Source of the DNA: Stakelama sediminis
Lineage (GTDB): Bacteria; Pseudomonadota; Alphaproteobacteria; Sphingomonadales; Sphingomonadaceae
Direction: 5' to 3'
DNA: 64,000 nucleotides
Assembly: GCF_014199335.1 (NCBI RefSeq)
Contig: NZ_JACIJI010000001.1
Span: 310,001-374,000, forward strand
Shown here: positions 46,134-55,526 of the stretch, piece by piece
Numbering within the stretch: the first letter of the stretch is position 1
Layout of the letters: each line of letters opens with the position of its first letter
Program-made: the position numbers and the translations under genes
The notes under the pieces: model-generated
What the model saw: only the letters and a program-made list of their open reading frames with translations
What the model was told of the DNA's origin: nothing
The model's database searches: none

Positions 46134-46837
46134 GCCGCCTCGCGCTCGCGCGTCGTCACGAATTCGATCTTCTTGTCATAGGGCGCACCGACAATCATCC
46201 GGTTCACATAGATGCCGGGCAGGTGAATCTGATCGGGATCAAGGCTGCCCACCGGCACCACTTCCTCGACTTCGGCAATGCAGATCCTGCCCGCCGTCGC
46301 CATCGGCTGATTGAAATTGCGCGCCGTCTTGCGGAACAGCAGATTGCCCGCCTCATCCGCCTTCCAGCCCTTGATAATCGACAGGTCGGCGCGAATGCCG
46401 CGCTCCAGGATATAGTCCTCCCCGTCGAAGCTCTTCACTTCCTTGCCCTCGGCCACCTGCGTACCGACGCCGGTCTTGGTATAGAAGCCCGCAATCCCCG
46501 CACCGCCTGCGCGGCAGCGTTCGGCCAGCGTTCCCTGCGGACAGAACTCGACCTCCAGCTCGCCCGACAGAAACTGCCGCTCGAACTCCTTGTTCTCGCC
46601 GACATAGGAGGAGATCATCTTTTTCACCTGATGGGTGCGCAGCAGCTTGCCCAGCCCCTCATTGTCGATGCCCGCATTGTTCGACGCGATGGTCAGATCC
46701 TTCACGCCCGATGCCTGAATCGCGTCGATCAGCCGTTCGGGAATGCCGCACAGGCCGAACCCGCCTGCGCAAATCGTCATGCCGTCCTTCAACACGCCTT
46801 CCAGCGCGGCTTCGGCATTGGGGTAGAGCTTTTTCAT
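46130..46837 (-). CDS. scoA: 3-oxoacid CoA-transferase subunit A
   Basis: A 235-aa subunit with GMTICAGGFGLCGIPERLID, the Gly-rich CoA-binding region KDLTIASNNAGIDNEGLGKL and GLGK-type contacts; GGAGIAGFYTKTGVGTQVAE is also conserved. Partner of scoB, in an operon scoA - phosphatase - scoB - hydrolase. The start MKKLYPNAEAAL is the family N-terminus. Confidence 0.92.
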   Translation of the reverse strand: MKKLYPNAEAALEGVLKDGMTICAGGFGLCGIPERLIDAIQASGVKDLTIASNNAGIDNEGLGKLLRTHQVKKMISSYVGENKEFERQFLSGELEVEFCPQGTLAERCRAGGAGIAGFYTKTGVGTQVAEGKEVKSFDGEDYILERGIRADLSIIKGWKADEAGNLLFRKTARNFNQPMATAGRICIAEVEEVVPVGSLDPDQIHLPGIYVNRMIVGAPYDKKIEFVTTREREAA

Positions 46838-47007
46838 GCACCGATTCTCCCTATGTGCCAGAGCGGATACTCAAGCCGGGGCGACACGGTCAAGCAAACC
46901 TGAACCGACTTTCAACTTTCTGGCCCGGCTCAACGCCGCCTGTCCTTGAAACCATGGCGCATCGCCACGGTTCCCGATCCGTCCCCGTCGCGTTCAGGCT
47001 GAACGCT

Positions 47008-50000
47008 TCAACGGCTCGCCACGGTGCAGTTTTGCGCAATCTTGCGAAAATGCGCCTTCAGCAGCGCAGCACGGCCTTTGCGCAAATCCACATCGTTGCG
47101 TGCAGCGGGATAGGGCGCGCCCGGTGCCAGCCCGCGCCACAGCGCGGCATTGAAGCGCGGCGTATCGAGATGATCCTCCTGCGTGAAATCCTGCCCGCGC
47201 ATGGCCCGCGCCCAATAGGCGGCGCTGCGCATCGACTTGCCCGCGCACGGCTCGACGCTATCGTTCGCCGCCACACGCTGCGGCGGCAACGGCAGCTTCG
47301 TCGTGCGCAACACCTTCGGCACCACCGCATCATAGGTCCAGTCCGCCTGGCCGGTGTCGAACACATCACTCATCGGCCGCGCCAGCCCGTCATTCAGGCC
47401 CAGCGGTTTCATGCCCAGCACCTCCTCCATCGTGCGCAGCATATTGACGGTCGTATAGTGGGTCGAAACCACCGCATGATGCTTCACATAGGGGCCGACG
47501 ACGAAACCGACGCTGCGATGCGCATCGACATGATCGGCACCGGCCTGCGCATCGTCCTCGATCACGAAGATCAGGGTATCCCTGGCATAGGGGCTGTGCG
47601 CGACATCCTGAATCAGCCGCGCAACCGCATAGTCATTATCCGCCATTTCGGTCGCGATCGTGTTCACCCCGTCGATCGCGTCGGAAAAATCGCCGAAATG
47701 GTCGTGCATCAGGCGCACCAGATTGAGCGTCGGCAAATCCCTGTGCGCGGCATACAGGTCGAACTCGCGCTTCCATTCGCGATAGCGCCAGTAGTCGGGA
47801 TATTTATTGTCGAACCCCCGGAAATAGGGATCGCTATGCTCCCGCAACGCCGCCTTGGTCGGGAAGAACTGCCGCACCTTCGCGGCAAAGGGATCGTGCG
47901 GCATCTTTACGAACGCGGCACTTTTCTCCGGCGCGAAATAGCGCGTCAGGTCGCCGAAAAAGCCATAATTGCGCAACGACAACCCGGCCCGCAGCGCTGA
48001 ATTCCACAAATAGCCCTGCCCCGCCTCATTCGCGTCCGGGCCGTCGAGCGCCGCGACATCGGCAGTACCCGGCATCAGATCGGGATCGTCGGGGGTTTCG
48101 GGATTGGCGCGGCGGCGCTGGGCGAGATCGCCATAGCCGACATTGATATTGCGGTTGGCCCCCTCGGACGGATAGGTCAGCCCGCGCCCGGCATAATTGA
48201 CCGGCGCATTCTTCTCCAGATAGTCGTTGGTCCGTCCTGCCGTCGACCAGTCCCAGCCGGTGTTGCTCGCTTCGCCGCTGTCGTAGAAATTGTCGAGATC
48301 GACGAACTGATCGGCCCAGCGATGGGCGTTCGGCGCATAGGGGCCGAGAATGGCGAGCGACGGATCGCCATTGCCTTCGTCCAGATCGCCCAGCACCTGA
48401 TCATAGGTGCGGTTTTCCCGAACGATGTAAATGACGTGATGGATATGCTGATGCAGGAAGGCCATCACCCGGCGATCCTTCGCATCTTCTTCCGGCCGGT
48501 TGAACGCATTGTTCGCCGCGACCTGCCGCGTCAGTTCCGCCAGCGTCGCGCCGTCAGGCATCGGCAGGTCGAGCATCCCCGCCTTCTCCAGTTGCAGCAC
48601 ATACTGGTTCTTGGGAATGCACGGACCAACCACCCGCTTATAGCTTTCGGTATTGCAGTGCCCCGCATTGGGTCCGGGCGGGCTTTTGGCGTTGAGCACG
48701 ATCAGATGGCCCGATTGCGGATTGATCGCGACCGCATCGGGATACCAGCCGGTGGGGATCAGGCCGACGACCTTGCTGGCGGCGGGCAACGCGTCATCGT
48801 CGTCATCGCCCTTCGCATCTGCTGCCCGATCATCGTCATCATCCCCGGCCAACGGCAGCGCATCGCGGCCCAGCCGAATGATCGCGACCGCATTGGTACC
48901 GCCATCGGTAACGAACAGCGTGCGCCCGTCCGGCGACAGCGCCAGATTATTGGGATTGGCACCCTTCAGCCCCGCACTGTCGGGAAAGACGGCGGGCGGT
49001 GCAACCGTGCGGACATGCTCGATCGCGCGCTCGTCCCCGGTATCGATAATGTCGAGCGTATCGCTGTTGTCGGAGGTCACGAACAGCCGTTTTCCGGACT
49101 TGTCGAGCAGCATATGGTTCGGTTGTCCCGCCAGCCGGATACGCCCCGTCACGGCAATCGCCGACGGAGCGATCTTCAGCACGTCCACTTCCCGGTCGCG
49201 CAGGCTGGAGACATAGGCCTTGTCATTGCCCTGAAAGACGACATCGAACGGATATTCGCCGCCCGGCACGCCATGTTTCGCCGGGTCGATCTTGCCCGGC
49301 CGCAAATCCTGTTCGGCAACCACCTTGCGCGCGGCAAGGTCGATCAGCGACACCGAATCGTTTTCCAGATTCGCCACCATCAGCCGCGATCCGTCGGGAC
49401 TGACTGCCAGACCCGCCGCCATCGGCTTGTCGGCCAGCCCCAGCCCCGCCTTGTGCTCCAGCGCAATCGGCGCGCCCGCTTCCCGCCATGTGCCGCCCGC
49501 CATGCGATAGACATGCACATCGTCATCGACGCCGCCCGCGACATAGAATTCGGGATGCGCCGCCTGATCGGGGTTCCAGGCAATCCCGCTGAAGGTATCG
49601 GGCACCTGAATGACCTGCGTCAGTTTCGGACGCGCATCCGTCAGCGCATAGATAAAGACATATTCGTTCGATGCCGACGCCACCGTCTTGCCGGTCGGAT
49701 AGACGAAGGTGAACTTGCCGGTATCCTTGTCGAACGTCTTCACCGGCGGTGCATAGACGCGGTTATACCCGCTGGTCAGCACCAGCAGCGTCTTGCCGTC
49801 CGGGCTGAGCGCGCTGTTGACCGCATGGTCGGCGGTATAGTCGGGATAGTCCTTCAGGCCGGGGTTCAGCGCACCGAACTGCGCGCCCGGCGCAGCGGTC
49901 GGCGTGATCCGCTTCGACGTGGACAGAACCGTAGCCTGCGCTTTTTCCAGCGGCTGCCCCGCCAGACTGTCGCCCGATAATAAGGCACCCGCCAACACCG

Positions 50001-50040
50001 GCAAAGCCACCCATCCCCATACCGGGCTGAACAAACGCAT
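47008..50040 (-). CDS. Fused YncE-like beta-propeller and phosphoesterase protein
   Basis: A 1010-aa exported protein with a signal peptide (MRLFSPVWGWVALPVLAGAL). The first half (about 50-450) contains repeated beta-propeller blades of the YncE/lactonase kind (SPDGSRLMVANLENDSVSLI, LSPDGRTLFVTDGGTNAVAI). An acidic Asp-rich loop follows (about 405-420), and the second half (about 535-960) is a phosphoesterase of the acid-phosphatase/phospholipase C type (HHVIYIVRENRTYDQVLGDL, then DTLIFVIEDDAQAGADHVDA, HRSVGFVVGPYV). This fusion occurs widely in proteobacteria but its substrate is not settled. Start at 50040 gives the signal peptide; AAAGGA lies upstream. Confidence 0.86.
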   Translation of the reverse strand: MRLFSPVWGWVALPVLAGALLSGDSLAGQPLEKAQATVLSTSKRITPTAAPGAQFGALNPGLKDYPDYTADHAVNSALSPDGKTLLVLTSGYNRVYAPPVKTFDKDTGKFTFVYPTGKTVASASNEYVFIYALTDARPKLTQVIQVPDTFSGIAWNPDQAAHPEFYVAGGVDDDVHVYRMAGGTWREAGAPIALEHKAGLGLADKPMAAGLAVSPDGSRLMVANLENDSVSLIDLAARKVVAEQDLRPGKIDPAKHGVPGGEYPFDVVFQGNDKAYVSSLRDREVDVLKIAPSAIAVTGRIRLAGQPNHMLLDKSGKRLFVTSDNSDTLDIIDTGDERAIEHVRTVAPPAVFPDSAGLKGANPNNLALSPDGRTLFVTDGGTNAVAIIRLGRDALPLAGDDDDDRAADAKGDDDDDALPAASKVVGLIPTGWYPDAVAINPQSGHLIVLNAKSPPGPNAGHCNTESYKRVVGPCIPKNQYVLQLEKAGMLDLPMPDGATLAELTRQVAANNAFNRPEEDAKDRRVMAFLHQHIHHVIYIVRENRTYDQVLGDLDEGNGDPSLAILGPYAPNAHRWADQFVDLDNFYDSGEASNTGWDWSTAGRTNDYLEKNAPVNYAGRGLTYPSEGANRNINVGYGDLAQRRRANPETPDDPDLMPGTADVAALDGPDANEAGQGYLWNSALRAGLSLRNYGFFGDLTRYFAPEKSAAFVKMPHDPFAAKVRQFFPTKAALREHSDPYFRGFDNKYPDYWRYREWKREFDLYAAHRDLPTLNLVRLMHDHFGDFSDAIDGVNTIATEMADNDYAVARLIQDVAHSPYARDTLIFVIEDDAQAGADHVDAHRSVGFVVGPYVKHHAVVSTHYTTVNMLRTMEEVLGMKPLGLNDGLARPMSDVFDTGQADWTYDAVVPKVLRTTKLPLPPQRVAANDSVEPCAGKSMRSAAYWARAMRGQDFTQEDHLDTPRFNAALWRGLAPGAPYPAARNDVDLRKGRAALLKAHFRKIAQNCTVASR

Positions 50041-50196
50041 GGGGGGAATCCTTTCGTGTATCGGGACTGGCAAGCGCTGAAAAACGCACCGGCAACCAAT
50101 CGCATAGAAGCAGGCTATGACAAATATATGATAACGGCGCGGATGCTTACGGACTCCTGCCGTGTCCGTTTCCCGGCGCCCTTTGCAAGGGCATCG

Positions 50197-52590
50197 CTAC
50201 CGGATTTGCACGCTCGCCTGCACCTCCGGATCGTCCCGCAGGGTCAGGTACAACCGACCGCTCTTCGGCCTCGGAACCCCGATCCGGGCCGCGGTATAGC
50301 CGTCCGGCACCGTAACCGCATGGCCCGCAGTCTTCTGCGCCGCAATCTTGTCGATCAGATATAATTTTCTGCCCTTGAGCACACAGGCTTGCGCGTCTTG
50401 CGGACAGGTTACGGAACGAATGTCGGGAAGGCGCACGATGGTCGCCAGCGGTACCCAGTCCGACCGGCCGCCGGCACTGACCAGTCGGAACCGGATCGGC
50501 CCGCGTACCAGCGGCCCCAGCGCCTGCGCCGGGGTCAGCGACACGATCCCGGTATGCGCATCCTGCAAATCATACCCCTTGCCGGGCGACAGCATGACGT
50601 CGCGCCGCCCGTCGGCGGTCGCGACTTCGACCGTCTCATTGCCGCTCAACCCATTCGAATCGTCCAGCCGAAAGGAAAAGGTCATCGCCGCATTCTGGGG
50701 GATCGCGGTCTGCGGGCTGAGCGTGATCGGCATTGCACCGGACGATACCGGCGGCTGCACCGACATGTCCGCCAGAGAGATTTCCGGGCGGGCGGCAGCG
50801 ACGGTAAAGGACAACCGGCTTCGGCGCCTGCCGGTCTCCGTCACCACCGCTTTGAGCTTCTGTCCCGGTTTCAGCGCCTTTACGGCATCGGGATCGCTCG
50901 TATTCAGGGTCAGCCGATCCTGCTCTCCCTCGCGCGTCAGCGTGCCGGGCTGAAACGTGATCGGTCCCACCGAAAGGCCGCTGACCTGATCCAGCCGCGT
51001 TCCCTTCAGCACCGCATGATCGTCCCCGGCATGGATCACCACCGCATCGATATGCGCTTCCTGTTTCAGCGTGGGAACCGTGATCGCGACCGGCTGCGTC
51101 TCGCCCGACTGGTGGATTTCCAGTGTGACGGGGGCGACCGAAGCCTTTTGCAGCGGCAGGTTCAGCGACACCTGATCGGGCCGCTGTGCCGACCATTTGA
51201 CCGGCTGCGGCGCATCGTCCCCCTGTCGCATGTCAATCGACGTAACGCATCCGGCGGGACCGCCCGCAAGCGTCAGCATATTGTCCCGCCCGATCACCAG
51301 ACTGGCGTCATCCTTCGCCTTCCACTTCCCTGCACCGGGATTGGAAAACAGCAGCCGCGGCCCGTCGAACGGGGTGAACCCCCATTGCCCGTGCAGACTG
51401 CCCTCGACCACATCTCCCAGCCCGCTTGCCGGAACTGCACCGTTCAGCACAAACCCGCCGCGCTGCGCATCGGCCGACACCGGTACCGTCACACGGCTGC
51501 CGTCGCTCTTTTTCAGGGTCAGCACCATGTTGCGCGCATAGTGAGAGGCATAGACCAGCGGCGCGCCTTCCATCGGCAGGACATGTCCGGGCGCAAGGCA
51601 CATGACCTGATTGGGATCGGGCGTATGCAGCGGCGGCGGCTGCGGCGCTTCGATCGCGGGGAGCGCCGCCACCATCACCGAAATCGGTTTGCCGAACGAC
51701 ATCGGCGCATTCAGCAACAGGCCGCCATGCCCTGCGTTCAGCCGCAGCAGGGCGGGGATATATTGGAGCTGGGTCGATTGAAACGCGCCGAAAATCCGGA
51801 AAATATCGCGCACGACGCCGATATAGGGGCTGTAATAGCCGAAATTGCCCTGCGGCGTCGCGCTGAGCTGAAACGCCAGATCGGTCGGTGCCCCCACCAG
51901 CGTCGATGCCAGTGCAGAGGAATGGCTGTCGGCCAGCAACATCGTTTCGCTGTTCTTCGTCAGGCACGCCGCCTGCAGGTCCGCCGGTTGCTTCAGGCAA
52001 TCGGTCTTCAGCTTGATCGACAGGCTGCGGGTCAATGCCTGCGATGCTGCGGCCACCTTTTCCGGATTATCCTTTTCGACAGCCCGAAGCTGGGTCAGAA
52101 AGGCGTCCAGCCGCGCCCGGTCGAGCGCTGCCTGATTGAGTTCCTGTGCCGCGCGCACGAATGTTCCCGGCCGCTTTCGTACCGTATCGACGACCGCACC
52201 GACATCGCCCCCCTTTTCCGGCATCAGGAACAACAGCGCCTGTTTCGCCCCCGCCGGTACCGTCAGCGAAAGGGTGCTGTCCTTTTTCTTCCAGGTCCTG
52301 ATATCGTGGAACCACTCCCTGGGCGGACGATCGGTGGTGCCGCGCAGAAAAGCCCCGATCAGCCGATAGCGCGTATGGTCGCCGCCGGGCACGTCCAGCG
52401 TGACGGAAAGCCGGTCGCCTTCGGCCAGATTGGGGACGAATTCGATCGGCAGGGTGACGCCGTCATGCGTCACCGCAATCCGGATATGCGGTCCCGCCAG
52501 ATCGAACGGCGATGAATCGGCATGCGCCGCACCGGCCATTCCGGCCAGCAGCAACACGGACACCCACAACTGGATCAGCCTGCGAATCAT
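50197..52590 (-). CDS. Large exported protein of unknown function
   Basis: A 797-aa secreted protein with a signal peptide (MIRRLIQLWVSVLLLAGMAG) preceded by a perfect AGGAGG, which fixes the start at 52590. The rest is predicted soluble and beta-rich, with several repeats of an Ig- or cohesin-like character (LSVGPITFQPGTLTREGEQD, ITLSPQTAIPQNAAMTFSFR). Cysteines are sparse (near 200-212, then in the second half). I find no enzyme motif. It follows the fusion phosphoesterase gene on the same strand after 156 bp, so joint regulation is possible. The 155-bp gap holds no clear element. Confidence 0.8.
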   Translation of the reverse strand: MIRRLIQLWVSVLLLAGMAGAAHADSSPFDLAGPHIRIAVTHDGVTLPIEFVPNLAEGDRLSVTLDVPGGDHTRYRLIGAFLRGTTDRPPREWFHDIRTWKKKDSTLSLTVPAGAKQALLFLMPEKGGDVGAVVDTVRKRPGTFVRAAQELNQAALDRARLDAFLTQLRAVEKDNPEKVAAASQALTRSLSIKLKTDCLKQPADLQAACLTKNSETMLLADSHSSALASTLVGAPTDLAFQLSATPQGNFGYYSPYIGVVRDIFRIFGAFQSTQLQYIPALLRLNAGHGGLLLNAPMSFGKPISVMVAALPAIEAPQPPPLHTPDPNQVMCLAPGHVLPMEGAPLVYASHYARNMVLTLKKSDGSRVTVPVSADAQRGGFVLNGAVPASGLGDVVEGSLHGQWGFTPFDGPRLLFSNPGAGKWKAKDDASLVIGRDNMLTLAGGPAGCVTSIDMRQGDDAPQPVKWSAQRPDQVSLNLPLQKASVAPVTLEIHQSGETQPVAITVPTLKQEAHIDAVVIHAGDDHAVLKGTRLDQVSGLSVGPITFQPGTLTREGEQDRLTLNTSDPDAVKALKPGQKLKAVVTETGRRRSRLSFTVAAARPEISLADMSVQPPVSSGAMPITLSPQTAIPQNAAMTFSFRLDDSNGLSGNETVEVATADGRRDVMLSPGKGYDLQDAHTGIVSLTPAQALGPLVRGPIRFRLVSAGGRSDWVPLATIVRLPDIRSVTCPQDAQACVLKGRKLYLIDKIAAQKTAGHAVTVPDGYTAARIGVPRPKSGRLYLTLRDDPEVQASVQIR

Positions 52591-52794
52591 CTTCCTCCTG
52601 GCCGGTTCCTCATGCCCACCATCGCGGGGCTGTTCATCACCAGCATAATGTGACGAGATATTGACCGGTTCCGTAAAAAAGCATCGGCGACGCGTCATAT
52701 TTCGACAGCTTCCATCAAATATCCGGCGTCACCTCGTCCGCGTAAAAGCACTTCCTATATGAACGATTCACAACGACATATCAGGAGGCCCGCC

Positions 52795-54234
52795 ATGTCC
52801 GACAACAGCTATGATACCGATCTGCGCCTGTTTCTGGACGGCGCCTGGCAGGCAGGTGAAGGCCGCGACACCGCGCCCGTCATCAACCCGGCAACGGGAA
52901 ACACACTGGCCGAATTGCCGCTGGCGACCGCGGCGGATCTGGATACCGCGCTCGCCGCCGCGGATCGCGGCTTTCGCACTTGGCGCGATACCGATGTGAA
53001 CCGGCGTGCGGCGATTTTGCACAAGGCGGCGGCGCTGATGCGCGAACGCACCGAAGCCATCGCCACGCTGATGACCCGCGAACAGGGCAAGGTGATCGCC
53101 GAATCGCGTTCCGAAGTCACCGCCTCCGCCCAGCTTTTCGATTATTATGCCGAAGAGGCGAAGCGCGCCTATGGCCGCGTGCTGGTGCGCCCGACCGGGC
53201 AGCGTTCAATGGTGCTGCCTCAGCCGGTCGGGCCGGTCGCCGCCTTCTCTCCGTGGAACTTCCCGCTCTATCTGATGGCAAAGAAAGTCGCGCCCGCGCT
53301 TGCCGCCGGCTGCTCCGTCATCGCCAAGCCTGCGGAAGAAACGCCCGGCTGCACCAGCGCGCTGATGCGCTGCCTCGCCGATGCCGGGCTGCCCGGCGAT
53401 GCCGCGCAACTGGTGTTCGGCGTGCCGGATCAGGTCAGCCGCCACCTGATCGGGTCGGACGTGATCCGCCATATCAGCTTCACCGGATCGGTCCCGGTCG
53501 GCAAGCACCTGCTCAAACTCGCCGCCGAGGGCGTCAAGCGCACGACGATGGAGCTGGGCGGACACGCGCCCGTGCTGATCTTCGCCGATTGCGATCTCGA
53601 CGCGACGCTCGACAAGGTGGTGCCGCAGAAATTCCGCAATGCCGGTCAGGTCTGCGTCTCCCCCACCCGCTTCTATGTCGAGGAACCGATCTACGAAGCG
53701 TTCGTGAAGGGCTTCGCCGAACGCACGGCAAAGGTCCGGACGGGCGACGGCATGGATAGCGCCAATGCCATGGGGCCGCTGGCCAACACCCGCCGACCGG
53801 ACGCCATCGAGGCGCTGGTGCGCGATGCGGCGGCAAAGGGCGCGCGGATCGCCGCCGGCGGAGAGCGAGAGGGCAATCAGGGCTTTTTCTTCAAACCCAC
53901 CCTGCTCGCCGATGTGCCGCTGGAGGCCGATATCATGAACAGCGAACCCTTCGGTCCGGTCGCCGTCACGCGCCCGTTTCACGACATGGAGGAGGCGATC
54001 GAACAGGCCAACCGCCTGCCCTATGGCCTTGCCGCCTTTGCGTTCACCGAAAGTGGCAGGCGGGCAAACATCCTCGGCGATGCGATCGAGGCCGGGATGG
54101 TCGGCATCAACACCTTTGCCATCGGCGGTGCGGACACCCCGTTCGGCGGCGTAAAACTGTCCGGTTTCGGAAGCGAGGGCGGCCCCGAAGGTCTTGCCGC
54201 CTATCAGGTTACAAAGGCTGTCCATCAGGCATAA
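52795..54234 (+). CDS. gabD: Succinate-semialdehyde dehydrogenase-type aldehyde dehydrogenase
   Basis: A 479-aa aldehyde dehydrogenase. Family segments: FSPWNFPLYLMAKKVAPALA, the NAD(P) turn FTGSVPVGKHLLKLAAEGVK, the catalytic Glu in MELGGHAPVLIF and the catalytic Cys in RNAGQVCVSPTRFYVEE. The similarity pattern is that of the NAD(P)-dependent succinate-semialdehyde group, but 2-oxoglutarate-semialdehyde members look alike, so the substrate is not firm. AGGAGG 9 bases upstream of the ATG at 52795 fixes the start. It stands alone, divergent from the 797-aa gene. Confidence 0.82.
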   Translation: MSDNSYDTDLRLFLDGAWQAGEGRDTAPVINPATGNTLAELPLATAADLDTALAAADRGFRTWRDTDVNRRAAILHKAAALMRERTEAIATLMTREQGKVIAESRSEVTASAQLFDYYAEEAKRAYGRVLVRPTGQRSMVLPQPVGPVAAFSPWNFPLYLMAKKVAPALAAGCSVIAKPAEETPGCTSALMRCLADAGLPGDAAQLVFGVPDQVSRHLIGSDVIRHISFTGSVPVGKHLLKLAAEGVKRTTMELGGHAPVLIFADCDLDATLDKVVPQKFRNAGQVCVSPTRFYVEEPIYEAFVKGFAERTAKVRTGDGMDSANAMGPLANTRRPDAIEALVRDAAAKGARIAAGGEREGNQGFFFKPTLLADVPLEADIMNSEPFGPVAVTRPFHDMEEAIEQANRLPYGLAAFAFTESGRRANILGDAIEAGMVGINTFAIGGADTPFGGVKLSGFGSEGGPEGLAAYQVTKAVHQA

Positions 54235-54329
54235 CGAAGCGAACACGGATAGCGGGTGCCAACTTCGAAGGCCGTTTGTCGCGTGTCCGCTACGATTTTC
54301 GCGGATCGGCACCATGAAAAAGGCCATGC

Positions 54330-54361
54330 AAAAGGGGAGCCGACATCGCTGTCAGCTCCCC
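54330..54361 (-). terminator. Possible minus-strand terminator in the gene-free region
   Basis: A 12-bp stem (GGGGAGCTGACA / TGTCGGCTCCCC on the minus strand, one G-T pair) with a GCGA tetraloop, followed by TTTT. It implies transcription entering from the right, yet no intact gene ends here. Confidence 0.5.
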
Positions 54362-54903
54362 GTGTCGTCGATTTGCTGCGCCGCACTCGGATAGAAATGC
54401 TGCGCGTGCGCTTCGGCGGCATCGCGTCGACCTGCACCGCCATAAAGGCTGTACCGTCCGCCGCGTCGGTCACCGGGGCCGGAACTGCCTGATCCACTGG
54501 GGAACCGCATCTTTCCGACCTCGGCGGCCAGCGTCGTTCCGGCCGAAACCGGAACATCGCCTTGTCGAACGCTGCTTCGTCCACGATCCGAAGATCACAG
54601 GCAAACCGCCTTTCGACAGGCACCGCCCTCACCTGGGGTCAGGGCGACACCCGGAACGGTTTTTGCGTATCGGTTACTCGTGACAGTCCACCCCAGGGGG
54701 CTTTCCGGATCACGCCTCACCGGGCGTTCAAACCATTCCTGTCCGGCTGGCTTTCGCGGTTTCCAAAAGGCACCTGCATCCGCCAACCGTCCTTCGCAAC
54801 CCTTTGATCTTCCTTCGGTTTCCCGCGCTCCGATCATCCGGCTACAAGACAGATGGTGTCACCAATTCCGATTCACGCAAAGCGAAAAACACGCGTTCAA
54901 GCC

Positions 54904-54930
54904 TGTGGAAAACGTGGATATCGTGGATAA
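54904..54930 (-). promoter_or_regulatory. Three abutting DnaA-box-like 9-mers
   Basis: TGTGGAAAA (54904-54912), CGTGGATAT (54913-54921) and CGTGGATAA (54922-54930) lie head to tail with no spacing. As minus-strand 9-mers they are TTTTCCACA, ATATCCACG and TTATCCACG, each one or two changes from the consensus TTATCCACA. They lie just beyond the stop codon of the cupin gene. Confidence 0.5.
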
Positions 54931-54933
54931 GCT

Positions 54934-55365
54934 CTATCGCTGTTGTGGAGACCAGCCCGGCGGCGCGAGATCGAAGCCTGCAAAGTCAAAACCGGGCACC
55001 ACGATACAGCTTACCAGTGCCGAGCCGTGCGGTGCGTCCGTGGCCTGCCAGCGATTCGCAGGCACGCGTTGCTGGGGCGCATAGCCGGACAGCACATCGC
55101 CGCCAAGCCTTGTCGTATGGACCGGCCCGGTTTCCGTGTCGGCGATATGCAGATCCAGCGGGCTGCCCGCATGCCATAGCCATAGTTCCTCCGCATCGAC
55201 CCGATGCCAGTGCGACCGCTGCCCCTGCTCCAGCAGAAACAGGATCGCCGTTCCTCCCGCCCGCTCTCCTTCGGCCGCGGCAGCACGCCAGGTTTCCCGA
55301 TACCAGCCACCTTCGGGATGGGGTTTCAATTGCAGGGTTTCGATAATCTTTTCCGCCGTTTCCAC
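54934..55365 (-). CDS. Cupin-5 family protein (DUF985)
   Basis: A 143-aa cupin-fold protein. The N-terminal helix METAEKIIETLQLKPHPEGG leads into the family signature GGWYRETW, then SHWHRVDAEELWLWHAG, GYAPQQRVPANRWQ and GSALVSCIVVPGFDFAGFDL. A metal site is likely from the conserved His and Glu. No reaction is known for this family. It is monocistronic; its stop lies 3 bases from the DnaA-like boxes. Confidence 0.9.
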   Translation of the reverse strand: METAEKIIETLQLKPHPEGGWYRETWRAAAAEGERAGGTAILFLLEQGQRSHWHRVDAEELWLWHAGSPLDLHIADTETGPVHTTRLGGDVLSGYAPQQRVPANRWQATDAPHGSALVSCIVVPGFDFAGFDLAPPGWSPQQR

Positions 55366-55526
55366 GCCTGTTCCTCCTCAACTGGTCGCAACTCATACCG
55401 CACTCGCCGCTCCCCAAAAGGGTCTATCCCGCAGAAATGCGGGTTCCTGTCGTTTCGTTCATGAAACCGTTATATGATCCCGCACGTTGGAGGGGCAGTT
55501 GAGTTAATAACGTACGGAGAATCATT

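Larger units (their letters stand above)
54235..54933. other. Gene-free 0.7-kb region
   Basis: No supported gene. Open frames here (for example minus strand 54225-54632 and 54595-54837) have no recognisable motif, and one runs straight through a minus-strand hairpin. The region ends in three abutting DnaA-box-like 9-mers. Codon pattern and frame breaks could mean degraded coding sequence, but this is not demonstrable by eye. Confidence 0.6.

Noticed and set aside
48322..49980. A 552-codon plus-strand frame opposite the YncE fusion gene
   Set aside because: Antisense shadow of a recognised protein; rich in Arg, Gln and His with no domain.
54225..54632. A 135-codon minus-strand frame in the gene-free region
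   Set aside because: It runs through the terminator hairpin, overlaps the dehydrogenase stop, and has no motif or ribosome binding site.
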